The position numbers and the translations under genes were made by a program. Positions 41,101 through 49,292 of a stretch of DNA of 64,000 nt are shown here, in pieces. The first letter of the stretch is position 1. Each line of letters opens with the position of its first letter. Origin of the DNA: Avedoeria sp964651245 (lineage in GTDB: Bacteria > Chloroflexota > Anaerolineae > Epilineales > Epilineaceae); NCBI GenBank assembly GCA_964651245.1, contig CAZYVI010000005.1, positions 62,001 through 126,000 of the forward strand. Direction: 5' to 3'. Below the pieces are notes generated by a model that worked only from the letters and a program-made list of their open reading frames with translations, was not told the origin of the DNA and searched no databases.

Positions 41101-42394
41101 GAATCGGGTGCGCGCGACCGTCGCGACCATGATGCAGCTGATCGACGAGCTGAAGTCCGGCTACCTCAACGCCCGCGGTGAACTCGACGCCGCTCGAACG
41201 GGCGCGATCTCCGGCTTCTCCGATGCAGCCAAGTCCACCCTCGATGCTGCCGGCGGAGCGGTCGACTTCCTGGTCAAGCTCTTCGACAGCCAGGGCAAGC
41301 TCGGCGCCCTCACCTCGACAGCCAAGGCCCAGATCAAGGCTGGCATCCAGGCCGTCGTGGGACTCATGATGGAGATGGCACTTCAGTACGACATGGCCAC
41401 CCTCGAGAGCCGGAAGGCGATCGAGCGCAGCGTCGCGTTCGCTGACGAGACGTCGAAGATGGCCGGCTCGCTCGGCGGCGTGGTCGACGCGCTGGCCAAG
41501 ATCTACGACTTCGCGTTCAAGGAGAACGCCGAAACCGGCAAGCGCGAGGCGGTGATCCGGCAGTGGGGCGGCAACGTGCGCGCCGGCCTGCAGGGCGGGA
41601 TCGAGATGGTCATCTTGACGCTCTCGGACATCCTGTCGTCGGTCGGCTCCTACGCCCTGTCCCGCGCGCAGTTCGTCGCCGATCGCATCGCCCCGGTCGC
41701 CTCCGCGATCGGGTCAATGACCGAGCCGATCCAGAAGCTCATGGAAAACCCGCTCGTCGACTCCAAGAGCCGAACCGCGTGGAGCTCGCGGGCCGCGCAG
41801 ACCCGGATCAAGCAGCTCGCCGACAACATGGTCAAGGGCATCCAGACGATGGTCGACGTCATGGTGCGCGGCCTGAAGGGGGTGAAGGTCCCGAGCGGGA
41901 TCGACGCCGGCGTGTCGCGCCTGATCTCGGTCGTGAACGGACTCGTCGCGGCGATCGACAGCGCCATGCAGATGCCGGAGATCGACTTCGGCGTACTAGC
42001 CGACCTCGTCAAGGCGAGCCGCGTACTCGCGGAGATCTCGCTGCCGGCGGGCGCGGCCGCTGGCGCCCTGGCTCTGGGTCTGGGTTCGCCCGGTGCGCCG
42101 GGTCCCGGCGCGCTCGCGCTGCCGCCCTCCATCGGCGCGCCGGTCCTCTCCCCGCCGCCCGGCACCGGCGGAATCGGCGGCGCGGTCCCGCTCCCGCAGA
42201 CGATCGAGTTGGACGGCGCCACGGTCGTGCTGACGAACGCCGTCCTCTCTGGCGACGTCACGGCCACGGGGCGGATCCTGGTCGAGGACGGCCAAGAGGT
42301 CACCGTCGAGCTGGACGGCGAGGTGATCTCCAAGAGCCAGAAGTCGGGCGACTTCCAGCGCTCGCGCTCTCGTAGCGCCGGCGACCCGGGATAG
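35192..42394 (+). CDS. Tail tape measure protein (2,400 residues)
   Basis: Start GTG 35192 was chosen because the longer in-frame start at 35162 lies inside the leader stem and GGGTGGGA precedes 35192. Residues ~85-330 match the TP901-type tape-measure core (FEQVLSNIGAVGG, AGAIEELIKAGVS, ALNQFQLKAEAMPRVADLI, LAKIGVTGGEAGSSLNRAL). Residues ~400-830 hold many hydrophobic segments that may insert in the host membrane; a Gly/Ala linker follows; residues ~1080-1760 contain ten helical repeats. By the usual ~1.5 Angstrom per residue, the tail would be about 350 nm if all residues count. It sets tail length and aids DNA entry. Confidence 0.9.
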   Translation: MAGEGRTATLSLELNDQLSAGLRGLVASATQVQGALNGLSGGIAGANANLGKTDAGAARTAAGMRTLGAVVLGGALAIGTGFGSAIKTATGFEQVLSNIGAVGGPEAAAAMGDLRDKALQIGKDTSLSGVQAAGAIEELIKAGVSAKDVLGGAADGAVALAEAGGIGLPQAASIASAALNQFQLKAEAMPRVADLIAGAANASSTDVLAMGESLKNVGTTAATMGLSIDDTSTAIALLAKIGVTGGEAGSSLNRALLSMAAPSKEAAGMMKQLGFSAFDASGKLKPLPVLAGDLQGALKDLNPQAQATALTTMFGTFGLKAGTALFQAGAEGVTEMASAIGKVSAADVAKEKLNNLAGSVTILRGSIETAAIILGSAFTPILKLLADGAIMVVNALTPLIQAFADWMPSAEAIDAALTRLKTTLAPLGTLFSSVSSALGSLSGGNLGVIAAAVAAFATAMSTVLVPAISAVATSLPVIGPLVGGIGAAFGIVTGALPMAAAAAAIAGAAWLAFKTNFLGVQTVVQGVGNVLQATFSILLPLLTYVGNALRALFAGDLAAAGDQLSQGLAGFAARLPALGVLVSTVFTTIGTVVLAKVSALATSLGTFALQAIPLLVSSLQTFLTSLAGLITTYGPVLVQTLFGWATALGSWVWNAIPPLIAALAGFGAILFGLITAYVPVLISMVLTWASALVSFVFGAGGLLRTAWSWLMGTLGTLISSGLPLLINQVYQWAVVFAAWVPGAVGNLAAGLGSILASVLSFIISAVPPIIGALASWVVELVGFAIKAIPGVIVSLVTFIGRVVQWIVTSGLPMLIKAAIQLATGLVKGFLSAIAGGKGEIEGAAGGLGAALPNGAEAGARSPWATFQAGQRANANRVVSDTEMEFMRGGAKSGAALAAATAEGIKANQGQVTDAAAGMAGAGAGAAMPADAGAGAGKGAAGAGAQDPVQTAMQSVQQTGQMIQSGLDAIEKMFSFRGLPPPEILDAVFDALKEIMKRAMSLAAGVSAESAQAAGAVAQMLSGFTSALTGMVDLAEKLARFRVPAQPNLDSLLQLGETIVVIAKKLVAKMGEAGLAQSLEQSAISQKTAEMLKAWVDTLTGMAEATQALAKGRWTTIDMGGPERFFIEIARFAVWMQVWFRYAFPQENMRLLLMDSRDTAETLKPWIENLKGIAEATQALAKARWQIDMGKPEAFFVRLAYFVIGLQQRLARDIGYTILLALDDAKLVAEVIKPWIENLSAAAEATGKLARARFPSDLSGPERFFTMLAGAVVGIARSLQQQLTNDLLVVLEDAKLIAETLSSWLEPLKATQEVAASIGRADLGVDMSGLGAFYVGLWNQLTQLHSLIAVQTAGAILIVLEDSKLIAETLGAWMDPLTSTADVLGAIDTLRLYASKRGDQTLTALWEFLSGLAVMTGRFVATGQQVLSGELLSALDTSREIAETFGKWLDPLGKLGEVALSVDKVRLQAHTRWDTTMNAAGAMFVEIAMMSGALASGAARALGGQAMRAMEASRQIADTFLKWLEPLSKLGEVATSVDVVRRMAQTRWDSTLGAVKAMFAGIGFVTNEVVQAVQREADPEGQLKVSQVVGQTFGTWLDILAKLGQATDSIRRTHTVDAGVLRSMVMMLATIASTSNEIVQAVQRAASPEEQLGVSRAVAETFDAWVKTFGGLKTATQALAEVVDIPDNVLSGALNLLLAMTRLTAPIVQAVMRAADPGPVLEMSRAVADTFGSWIKVFADTADLTHKLVTTEPVNPSELGIVEGILSAAWAALLRISADFRALGDLVREDLLSGAKAFIEMAGGALDLFSKARDLDLREVIPLRPEDLAAVETTIQLVFSSLVGLVDRLMPKLTGAMQRLGERGKAFLDLAKPALDLFAAAAPLGEKLYGAVAPSEASYLMLSGVIARVVLAIEQLAVGWAEGKARLTESVAQMTGFSSAARAALDVVKPALEAFQALSNSEQGRITPAAVNRVRATVATMMQLIDELKSGYLNARGELDAARTGAISGFSDAAKSTLDAAGGAVDFLVKLFDSQGKLGALTSTAKAQIKAGIQAVVGLMMEMALQYDMATLESRKAIERSVAFADETSKMAGSLGGVVDALAKIYDFAFKENAETGKREAVIRQWGGNVRAGLQGGIEMVILTLSDILSSVGSYALSRAQFVADRIAPVASAIGSMTEPIQKLMENPLVDSKSRTAWSSRAAQTRIKQLADNMVKGIQTMVDVMVRGLKGVKVPSGIDAGVSRLISVVNGLVAAIDSAMQMPEIDFGVLADLVKASRVLAEISLPAGAAAGALALGLGSPGAPGPGALALPPSIGAPVLSPPPGTGGIGGAVPLPQTIELDGATVVLTNAVLSGDVTATGRILVEDGQEVTVELDGEVISKSQKSGDFQRSRSRSAGDPG
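38471..40595 (+). repeat. Ten tandem ~69-75-residue repeats within the tape measure
   Basis: A Trp codon followed by (I/L/V)(E/D/K)-x-(L/F) recurs at 38471, 38684, 38891, 39098, 39305, 39530, 39755, 39974, 40181 and 40388. Example segments are WIENLKGIAEATQAL and WLDPLGKLGEVALSV. Steps are 213, 207, 207, 207, 225, 225, 219, 207 and 207 bp, all multiples of three. Confidence 0.75.
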
Positions 42395-42398
42395 CCCC

Positions 42399-43319
42399 AT
42401 GAACAAGACCGTCACGATCATCGCGCCGGACGGCACGACGCTGCAGATCTCGCCGCGGACCACGTCGAACGCCGTGACCACGGGCGGGCACCAGCTGACA
42501 CTCGGGGAGATCGACTGGGGCTCGGCCGAGACCGTCCGGTTCCGTCGGGCCCGAGCCGCCGGCGACGGCTTCTTCCGCCGCGGCGCCGTGCGTAACGGTC
42601 GGACGGTCGTGACCCCGATCATGATCGACGTCCTGAAGGCGCCCGTCGAGGCGATCCGCGACGACGCCATGGCGCTGCTCGTCCGGCACCTGTCCCAGAG
42701 CGGTCTCTACACGTTGCGCCAGACCCGCCTCGACGCCACCGGCGCCACCATCAGCCGCCAGATCCTTGGAGAGCTGACCGCGATCCCGGCATGGAAGGCG
42801 GCGCTGCGCTCGCTCGATGACGGGATGGTCGGCCCGGCCGAGGCAGGGCACGCCCGCATCACGGCCGAGTGGGACTGCCCATTCCCCTGGTTCCGCGACA
42901 CCGCCGTCGGGGACTCGGAGGGACCGGTGACACTGTCGTCGTCGCCCGGCACCGTCAACCTCGACAACGGCGGAGACCATCCGTGCGGGGTGGCGGGCGC
43001 GATCTCCGGGACCGGCGCCGGCCTCACCATCTCGATCACCAACACCACCGTCGGCGCCGCCGAGAACGTGGTGGGAAGCGGCCTGATCCTCACCGACATT
43101 GACCTCGCCGGTGGGAGCATCTCGATCGACTGGTATGCGACCGACCCTACGTCACGGTCCATCACCCAGGCCGGCACCTCCCTGATCGACCACCTGCAGG
43201 CGGGCAGCAATCTCATGCTCGCCCCTGGGGTCAACGAGCTTGAGTTCGCAGTCACGGCCGGCAGCATCAGCAGCGGGCAGATCTCACTCTCGTGCTACCG
43301 CCTGTGGAGCACACCGTGA
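42399..43319 (+). CDS. Distal tail protein (Dit-like)
   Basis: The protein has 306 residues. Placed immediately after the tape measure, it has an N-terminal all-beta domain (TVTIIAPDGTTLQIS ... FRRARAAGDGFFRRG ... IMIDVLKAPVEAI) and a C-terminal galectin-like beta domain (VNLDNGGDHPCGVAG ... LMLAPGVNELEF). The phrase NGGDHPC and the position are typical of siphovirus Dit proteins, the hub ring at the tail tip. 47 bp before the next gene hold nothing notable. Confidence 0.7.
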   Translation: MNKTVTIIAPDGTTLQISPRTTSNAVTTGGHQLTLGEIDWGSAETVRFRRARAAGDGFFRRGAVRNGRTVVTPIMIDVLKAPVEAIRDDAMALLVRHLSQSGLYTLRQTRLDATGATISRQILGELTAIPAWKAALRSLDDGMVGPAEAGHARITAEWDCPFPWFRDTAVGDSEGPVTLSSSPGTVNLDNGGDHPCGVAGAISGTGAGLTISITNTTVGAAENVVGSGLILTDIDLAGGSISIDWYATDPTSRSITQAGTSLIDHLQAGSNLMLAPGVNELEFAVTAGSISSGQISLSCYRLWSTP

Positions 43320-43363
43320 TGACGTCTGCCGATTCGGCGCGGGACTGAGGGGGGACTTAGACG

Positions 43364-44137
43364 ATGGCGTGGGGCGCGGTTGGTGGAGCGGGCCTGTTCC
43401 AGGACACGTCGGCCGGGACGTCGATCACGGGCACGGTGACGGCCACGATCGAGGCCGGCAACGTGGCGCTGGTCGTCGTGGCCATCGACAACCTGGGCAC
43501 ATCGGACGGCGACAACAGCGAGGTCACGAGCGTCACCGACTCAGCGGGCAACACCTACCAGAAGCTCGGCGAGTTCACGAACGCGAACGGGTCCGCCGGC
43601 GCGGGCGCGACGGTGTCGGTGTGGGCCAGCGTGCTGGCGACGCAGCTCGTGAGCACGGTCGGGACGGTCACGGCCAACTTCAGCGGCAGCGTGACGGCCA
43701 GCGCGATGATCGTCCACGAGTTCACCGTCACCGCCGGCGCCGAGCTGGCCGTGGCCGGGACGGTCCAGACACGGGCCGATGACGGAGCAGACCCGGGCAG
43801 CATGAGCCTGAGCGGGCTCACGAGCCGCGAGTACTTGTTCGTCCGGGGCTTTGCCTCGGAGTCCAACAACACGGCCGTGATCACTCCGTCCGCGTCGTTC
43901 ACGACCCTCTCGCGCTCAGTCGCCAACACCGGGACGAGCGCGACGAGCATGGGCGCCCGCGGCGAGTTCCGCATCAACACGTCGACCGGCGAGACGAGCG
44001 ATCCGACGCTGTTCTCGGCCGACCACGCCAGCGTGTTCCTGGCGATCACCGAGGATGTGCCGGCGAGCCTCGCGCAGCCGGTGCTCGGGACGGACAGCGT
44101 GTGGTCGCCGATCTTCGGCGGCCAGACTGTGAGGTGA
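43364..44137 (+). CDS. Tail-tip structural protein, beta-rich
   Basis: The protein has 257 residues, Ser/Thr/Gly-rich and predicted all beta (TVTATIEAGNVALVVVAIDN ... SVTDSAGNTYQKLG ... MIVHEFTVTAGAELAV). The pattern resembles phage proteins annotated as tail or adhesin-like, with an immunoglobulin-like fold. It ends SPIFGGQTVR. Between Dit-like and Tal-like genes, it is likely part of the tail tip or a receptor-binding element. Confidence 0.5.
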   Translation: MAWGAVGGAGLFQDTSAGTSITGTVTATIEAGNVALVVVAIDNLGTSDGDNSEVTSVTDSAGNTYQKLGEFTNANGSAGAGATVSVWASVLATQLVSTVGTVTANFSGSVTASAMIVHEFTVTAGAELAVAGTVQTRADDGADPGSMSLSGLTSREYLFVRGFASESNNTAVITPSASFTTLSRSVANTGTSATSMGARGEFRINTSTGETSDPTLFSADHASVFLAITEDVPASLAQPVLGTDSVWSPIFGGQTVR

Positions 44138-44141
44138 GACG

Positions 44142-45041
44142 ATGGCATTCCTTGGCACCTGGGAGATCGACGACCTGTTGGTCTTCCCCGCGAACACGCA
44201 CACGCCCACGACCGGCGCGGCAACCGACGCCGACAGCGTGCCGTCCTACCGCGTCTACGAGGACGAGACGGGAACGGCCATCCTGTCGGGCTCGATGGCG
44301 AAGCTCGACGACGCGAACACGACCGGCTTCTACTCCGAACAGCTCACGCTTTCGGCCGCCAACGGGTTCGAGGTCGGCAAGTGCTACACGATCTACATCT
44401 CGGCCACGGTCGGCGGCGTGGTCGGCACGATGAGCCACACCTTCAAGGTGGAGTTGGCGCCGGCGACGGCCGCTGCGCTGACGATCGTCGACGACTTCCT
44501 CGACACCGAGATCGCCGCCATCAAGGCCAAGACCGACAACCTCCCCAGCGACCCGGCCGACGCCAGCGACATCGCCGCGTCGTTCAGCTCGATCGCGTCC
44601 ACCCTCTCGACGATCTCCGGCTACATCGACACCGAGGTGGCGGCGATCCTGGCCGCGGTCGACACCGAGGTGGCGGCCATCAAGGCCAAGACCGACCTCA
44701 TCCCGGCCAGTCCGGCAGCGGTCGGGTCGGCGATGACCCTCGAGGACGGCGCGATCACGGCGGCCAAGATCGCGTCGAACGCCATCGCCGCGGCGAAGCT
44801 GGCGTCGGACGCGATCGCCAAGATCGCGGACGCGGTGCTGCGGCGCCAGATGGACAACGTCGAGGCGTCCAGCGACGGCGACGCGCTCGACCTGTCGAGC
44901 CTCTACGGCCTCGTGCAGCAGATGCAGGAGGCGGCGATCAGCGGCACGACGTTGACGGCCAAGAAGACCGACGGCTCCACGACGCTCGGCACCAAGACCT
45001 TGACGCTTGACGGCGACGGCCATATCACGGGGATCGCCTGA
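44142..45041 (+). CDS. Tail-associated protein with Ig-like domain and coiled coil
   Basis: The protein has 299 residues. The N-terminal ~105 residues form a beta domain (YRVYEDETGTAILSGSM ... GKCYTIYISATVGG) like the BppU-type N-domain of baseplate fibres. From ~110 to 250 it is a helical coiled coil with internal repeats (DTEVAAIKAKTD appears twice in close variants; ITAAKIASNAIAAAKLASDAI). The last ~35 residues form a beta hairpin (GTKTLTLDGDGHITGIA). A trimeric fibre-like protein is likely. Confidence 0.6.
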   Translation: MAFLGTWEIDDLLVFPANTHTPTTGAATDADSVPSYRVYEDETGTAILSGSMAKLDDANTTGFYSEQLTLSAANGFEVGKCYTIYISATVGGVVGTMSHTFKVELAPATAAALTIVDDFLDTEIAAIKAKTDNLPSDPADASDIAASFSSIASTLSTISGYIDTEVAAILAAVDTEVAAIKAKTDLIPASPAAVGSAMTLEDGAITAAKIASNAIAAAKLASDAIAKIADAVLRRQMDNVEASSDGDALDLSSLYGLVQQMQEAAISGTTLTAKKTDGSTTLGTKTLTLDGDGHITGIA

Positions 45042-46687
45042 TGGGGCTCTCGACCTGGCTCGGCATCTTCGGGTGGGGTAGTCCTCCTCCGGAACCCCCG
45101 CCAGCCCCGGGTACCGCAGACGCCGTCGGCGCCGCCGTGGTCGAGTTCTATCTGCCCGGCCATGTGTACGCCGGGGAGATCGAGCGCTATCTCTCGTTCG
45201 AGGCCGAGCAGGTGGAGTTCAACCTCGGCACCGGCACGATCGAGATCGACGGCACCGAGCCTGTGCTTGCCCTCACCTACGACCGCGCCGGCAGCAGCCA
45301 CCAGGTGCGCGACCTACCCTACAACTGTGGCGTGATCATCCGCTACCGGGACGGCACCTTCCTGGATGCCATCGTTGAGGACTGGGAGGACGAGGACGAC
45401 GAGGAGCGAGCCGGCAGCCCGGGCGAGATCCCAACGAAGGTGACGTGGCACCTGCGCCAGACGGACGCGTTCCTGCTGTCCAAGCGGATGGTCAAGGGCA
45501 CGGACGGTGGTCGCTACACCCAGGAGAACGTCCCCCCCGATGACGCGGCCCGGGCGCTGCTGCGGGCGAACACCCAGGCCCCAGGCGGCGGCGGCATTGA
45601 GCCGACGTGGTACGCGCTGAACGGGGTCGACCGCGAGGACTTCGGTCCGTACACCGTCACGATCCCCTCTGACTCAAGCTCGCATCCGGACACGGACCCG
45701 CGGGTCCGGTGGCATCACAACGAGCCTCTCCTTGGCTCGCTCCTCGAATACTGCCGACGCTGGGGGATGCGTCTCTCCGGAAGCTGGGGCACCGGCGGCG
45801 AGCGAGTGATCGACGTGGTGTACCCACTGACCGGCGCCGACCCGGCGCGGCCCGTGGTCTTCGACCGCGAGCGGGGAACACTGAAGCGATTCAAGCTCAT
45901 CGGCAACGGCGGGCGCGAAGCGAATGTCGCCGAGACGACCGGCAAGGGGTCGCGAGAGACACAGGCCCGCGCCTTCGCCCAAAGCGAGACGTCTCGAGAC
46001 CTGTTTGGCGTAATCGAGACGGGCGAGGGCGACCCGTCTGCGGACGCCGCAGACGCGCAGAACAACGCGGACTTCGTGATCGCACAGGTCTCCGGCACCG
46101 AGCGGCGCTACGAGGCGCGGATCGTCGAGGGGGACGGATGCATCTGGAACACCAACTTCGTGCTCTCCGACAAGGTGAAGATCTACTGCAGCGCCCGGAA
46201 CGTGGTGGCGCACGACTGGATCACCAAACTCCGGCTCACCCGCACCGTCCCCGAACCCCCCGACCTCGAGATCCACACGGGCCGCGCCGACGACAACGAG
46301 GACCAGAAGAGCCAGCGCTCCGGCGGCGGCGGAAGCGGGTCCCGGCGCGCCGGCGGGAAGCCCAAGCGCAAGACGGGTGAGCCAGACACCGTGCGCCTCA
46401 TCGAGCCCGACGTTGGTTCGGACGTCGTGTTCGATCAGGTGGACGACGAGCTGTACCTGCATGGGGAGGCGAACGACCGGATCCGCGCACGCATCTTCGG
46501 GGCAGACGGCGGGGACGACGAAGAGACGCAGGAGGAGCTCGAGGTTCAGATCATCGCCGACTTCTTCGGCCCCTGCCCGGTCTGCAACGGGTACGTCAAG
46601 GTCCTCGATCGGGCAACCGGAAGGGAGATCCACCTTCTGGCCAAGCTCTCCGATGTTGGTGTCACACCGCCGAATGGAGGTCTGTAG
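45041..46687 (+). CDS. Tail hub / Tal-like protein (ReqiPepy6 Gp37-like)
   Basis: The protein has 548 residues. After a Pro-rich start, the central domains (HQVRDLPYNCGVIIRYRDG ... LLSKRMVKGTDGG ... PLLGSLLEYCRRWGMRLSG ... FKLIGNGGREANVAETTGKGS) follow the pattern of actinophage Gp37-like tail proteins and Siphovirus hub proteins. A Ser/Gly linker (~425-445) precedes a C-terminal domain with PCPVCNGY, a possible metal knuckle. It would close the tail tip and bind fibres. Start overlaps the previous stop by 1 bp. Confidence 0.7.
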   Translation: MGLSTWLGIFGWGSPPPEPPPAPGTADAVGAAVVEFYLPGHVYAGEIERYLSFEAEQVEFNLGTGTIEIDGTEPVLALTYDRAGSSHQVRDLPYNCGVIIRYRDGTFLDAIVEDWEDEDDEERAGSPGEIPTKVTWHLRQTDAFLLSKRMVKGTDGGRYTQENVPPDDAARALLRANTQAPGGGGIEPTWYALNGVDREDFGPYTVTIPSDSSSHPDTDPRVRWHHNEPLLGSLLEYCRRWGMRLSGSWGTGGERVIDVVYPLTGADPARPVVFDRERGTLKRFKLIGNGGREANVAETTGKGSRETQARAFAQSETSRDLFGVIETGEGDPSADAADAQNNADFVIAQVSGTERRYEARIVEGDGCIWNTNFVLSDKVKIYCSARNVVAHDWITKLRLTRTVPEPPDLEIHTGRADDNEDQKSQRSGGGGSGSRRAGGKPKRKTGEPDTVRLIEPDVGSDVVFDQVDDELYLHGEANDRIRARIFGADGGDDEETQEELEVQIIADFFGPCPVCNGYVKVLDRATGREIHLLAKLSDVGVTPPNGGL

Positions 46688-47547
46688 TGAACAAGACGTG
46701 TCTGGCTCTCGCGGGTCTTGTCCTTGCGGTAGGCGCCTCACTCCTCGTCGGGTCCTCGCGCGGGAGCCGTTCTTCTGCTACGCTCCGCGACATGACACCC
46801 GTCATGGTGACGCCGGCGCACTCGTCGTATTTGCCCGCCAGCGCGCGCGCTGCGAGCCCGCGCGCTGCGGGGCGACGCTCGGCTGCCCCCCTGCTTGGCT
46901 CGGGCCTCCTGGCCCCCCTCTCGCCGCTCTCGCGTGGGGGGGCGGTTACGCCGACGCTCGCGACCACGCCAGAGGTCACATCGACCATGGCTGTCAGCCC
47001 GACCTCGACCGCGACGGCCACGCGCCGGCTGCCGACGACAGCCACCATCGAGGCAGCCCGCATGACGGCAACGGCCGCGCGCGCCGCGACGAGCGGCACG
47101 CTCGCGGCGGCGACGCTGACCGCCGAGGCGCGGCGCACGGTGACGGCGACGGCCACCGCGACGCCGACGCTGTCGCCCGAGTGGGGTGTCGATCGCATCT
47201 GCGAGTGCCACGTCCCGCCGCTGGCGCCGGGTTCACCGGAGTGCGAGCGACTCAAGGCGGCCTACGTCGCCACGATCGTCGCCGCGTGGGCGACACAGAC
47301 GACCATCGCCCGCGGGACCGACACGCCGACCGCGCCGCCGAGCGCCACGCCATCGGCCACGGCCACGGTGCCGACCGCGACGCCCTCGCCGCTGCCGACC
47401 GTCGAGCCGACGCCTACGCGGGCGATGCCGCCGACCTGGACGCCCGAGCCCACGCCGACGTGGCTGGATCCGTGTACCACCGGCGGTCGCGTCCAGTGCC
47501 GCGCCTATCTCCCCTTCACGTTCCTCCGGCGGGCGGTGCGCCGATGA
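46687..47547 (+). CDS. Exported Thr/Pro-rich protein with Chloroflexota-style C-terminal motif
   Basis: The protein has 286 residues from GTG 46687. An N-terminal signal peptide or anchor (CLALAGLVLAVGASLLVG) precedes long Thr/Ala/Pro-rich tracts (TATATATPTLSPEWG; PTATPSPLPTVEPTPT) of the kind seen in surface and secreted proteins of Chloroflexota. It has a small Cys motif (ICECHVPPLAPGSPEC) and ends with CRAYLPFTFLRR, close to the YLPL/YLPF tail of those host proteins. It is not an obvious virion part. It may be displayed on the lysogen surface or take part in host interaction. Confidence 0.55.
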   Translation: MNKTCLALAGLVLAVGASLLVGSSRGSRSSATLRDMTPVMVTPAHSSYLPASARAASPRAAGRRSAAPLLGSGLLAPLSPLSRGGAVTPTLATTPEVTSTMAVSPTSTATATRRLPTTATIEAARMTATAARAATSGTLAAATLTAEARRTVTATATATPTLSPEWGVDRICECHVPPLAPGSPECERLKAAYVATIVAAWATQTTIARGTDTPTAPPSATPSATATVPTATPSPLPTVEPTPTRAMPPTWTPEPTPTWLDPCTTGGRVQCRAYLPFTFLRRAVRR

Positions 47548-47759
47548 CCGCGCGCACCCGTGCCTTCGCCTGGCTGGCCGGCGGCCTCTACTTCGCCGCC
47601 AACCTCCTGCTCGCCGCACCACTGGACGCGCCGCGTTCCGTCACCGCCGCGGCCGCGTTCGGCCTGGGCGCGTCACTCGCGCTGAGCGCTGCCTGCTGGC
47701 ACGCGGCACACCGACGACCTGAGCCGGGCGCCACGAGCGGCGCCGATACGGGAGGCTGA
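47544..47759 (+). CDS. Small two-span membrane protein, holin-like
   Basis: 71 residues from ATG 47544 (ATGA overlap). Two hydrophobic segments (FAWLAGGLYFAANLLLAA and AAAAFGLGASLALSAACW) with a short Pro loop and a polar tail. Located before the lysis genes, a size and topology compatible with a class II holin, but no family signature is visible. Confidence 0.45.
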   Translation: MTARTRAFAWLAGGLYFAANLLLAAPLDAPRSVTAAAAFGLGASLALSAACWHAAHRRPEPGATSGADTGG

Positions 47760-47763
47760 GCGC

Positions 47764-48153
47764 ATGGAGTGGGATCAGATCATCGGCTTCATCGTGACCC
47801 TCGTCGGCGCCGGCGGGGCGGGCGCCTTCATCCAGTCCCTGCGATCCAGCGGGAGCGCGGTGAAGGCCGCCGACCTCGAGCGCATGACCAAGGTCGTCGA
47901 CGAGATGCGCGAGGAGAACGACCGCATCCGCGGCCGCGTGCTCGTCCTCGAAGAGCAGTACCGCAAGCTGTGGGATCAGCACGTCGTGCTGCAGAAGGCA
48001 CACGCCGTGCTGCAGTCCGAGTACGTCACGCTGCAGGCAGCGCGGGCCCGCTGGACGGTCCGCGAGCGCGAGCTCGAGGCCGAGGTCGACGGCCTGAAGG
48101 CGCGCGTCGCCGAGCTCGAGCGGGCATCCGGCGGAACCGGGGGCGGAGCGTGA
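47764..48153 (+). CDS. Membrane-anchored coiled-coil protein
   Basis: The protein has 129 residues. A single N-terminal hydrophobic segment (IIGFIVTLVGAGGAGAFI) is followed by ~85 residues of strong heptad-repeat coiled coil (MREENDRIRGRVLVLEEQY ... RERELEAEVDGLKARVAEL). Similar small proteins precede endolysins in many phages and may modulate the holin. Coupled to the next gene by a GTGA overlap. Confidence 0.55.
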   Translation: MEWDQIIGFIVTLVGAGGAGAFIQSLRSSGSAVKAADLERMTKVVDEMREENDRIRGRVLVLEEQYRKLWDQHVVLQKAHAVLQSEYVTLQAARARWTVRERELEAEVDGLKARVAELERASGGTGGGA

Positions 48154-49292
48154 GGGCGCCGACGTGGACCGACGTCCAGAAGCGCGAGGCCCTGCGGCTC
48201 GCCAGCGAGGGCGTCGACTGGGCCGAGATCGGCGACCAGGTCGGAGGCGTCTCGGCGGACGCTGCACGCCATCGCATCCGGCGGCTCCAGGGCACCCGGC
48301 AGGAGGGGGCGACAGCCGATCCGGAGCCCGTCGCCCCTGACGAGCACCCAGCGATCGTCGACCGCGACGCCGAGCACGTGGGCGGACGGGCGGCGCCGGC
48401 GGTGTTCACGGTGGCGGTCGGGGACACTCAGCACGGCGAGCGCGAGTTCTGCCTGCGGTCGTGGGCCGAGGTCTGCGCCCGGCTCGTCGAGCGCGCCAGG
48501 GAGATCGCCCCGGCGCAAATCAAGGTGATCCTCACCGGCGATGTCGTGACGGGCGCGTCGGTGTTCCGCGGGCAGTCGTACGCCGTCGCACTGCCGAACA
48601 CCTCGGCCCAGGTCCTCTACAGCGCCACGACCTACCACGAGGATCTGCTCGGCCCACTCGCCGAGGTCGCGCCGCTCGCTGGCGTGGTCGTCGACGGCAA
48701 CCACGACGCCAACGGCGTCGACCTAAACCTCACCGCGCAGTGGTGCGACGTGCTCGGCAAGCTCGGCAGTCGGGTCGTCTACGCCGGGCAGCGCGCCGCG
48801 GTGAACCTCGCACCGGTTGGTGCGCCGCGCTACCTCGCCGGCGTCGAGCACGGCTTCGGCGGATCGAGCTACTACGCCAACGGCTACAGCCACCAGCGTG
48901 CCGTCGCCGCCGGCGCGATCCAGGCGGCGATTCTGCAGCGGTACGACGGCGAGATGCTCCGCCGCGTCATCAGCGGCCACACGCACTGGCTAAACATCAG
49001 CCAGGATGTGCTCGGCAGCGGCCTCAAGCTCGACACCGTCGGCGGCTGGACGAGGCCCGAGCGGTACAAGCTCGGCGGCGCCGCCAGGCCGATCGGCGCG
49101 ATCGCCTACATCCACTCGGGCGAGCGCCTGACGATCGAGGCCGTCCGCCCTTCGGACGCGACGCTGCGCTCCGACATCGAGGACACGGTCCTCCACTACC
49201 GCAACCTGCGCCACGCGGCCGACGCGATGATGCGCGCGACCGAGCGCCTCGTCGCGGCCGGGCTCGTGGCGTCCATCGGGGAGGTTCTTTGA
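48150..49292 (+). CDS. Calcineurin-like metallophosphoesterase with N-terminal HTH
   Basis: The protein has 380 residues. An N-terminal HTH-like domain (VQKREALRLASEGVDWAEIG) is followed by the dimetal phosphoesterase motifs: VGDTQHGE near 90, LTGDVV near 130, DGNHDANG near 183, and SGHTHW near 276. These supply the Asp, His and Asn ligands for two metals. The motif set is complete, so an active phosphodiesterase or nuclease (Mre11/SbcD-like superfamily) is likely; substrate unknown. The HTH suggests nucleic-acid binding. Confidence 0.78.
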   Translation: MRAPTWTDVQKREALRLASEGVDWAEIGDQVGGVSADAARHRIRRLQGTRQEGATADPEPVAPDEHPAIVDRDAEHVGGRAAPAVFTVAVGDTQHGEREFCLRSWAEVCARLVERAREIAPAQIKVILTGDVVTGASVFRGQSYAVALPNTSAQVLYSATTYHEDLLGPLAEVAPLAGVVVDGNHDANGVDLNLTAQWCDVLGKLGSRVVYAGQRAAVNLAPVGAPRYLAGVEHGFGGSSYYANGYSHQRAVAAGAIQAAILQRYDGEMLRRVISGHTHWLNISQDVLGSGLKLDTVGGWTRPERYKLGGAARPIGAIAYIHSGERLTIEAVRPSDATLRSDIEDTVLHYRNLRHAADAMMRATERLVAAGLVASIGEVL

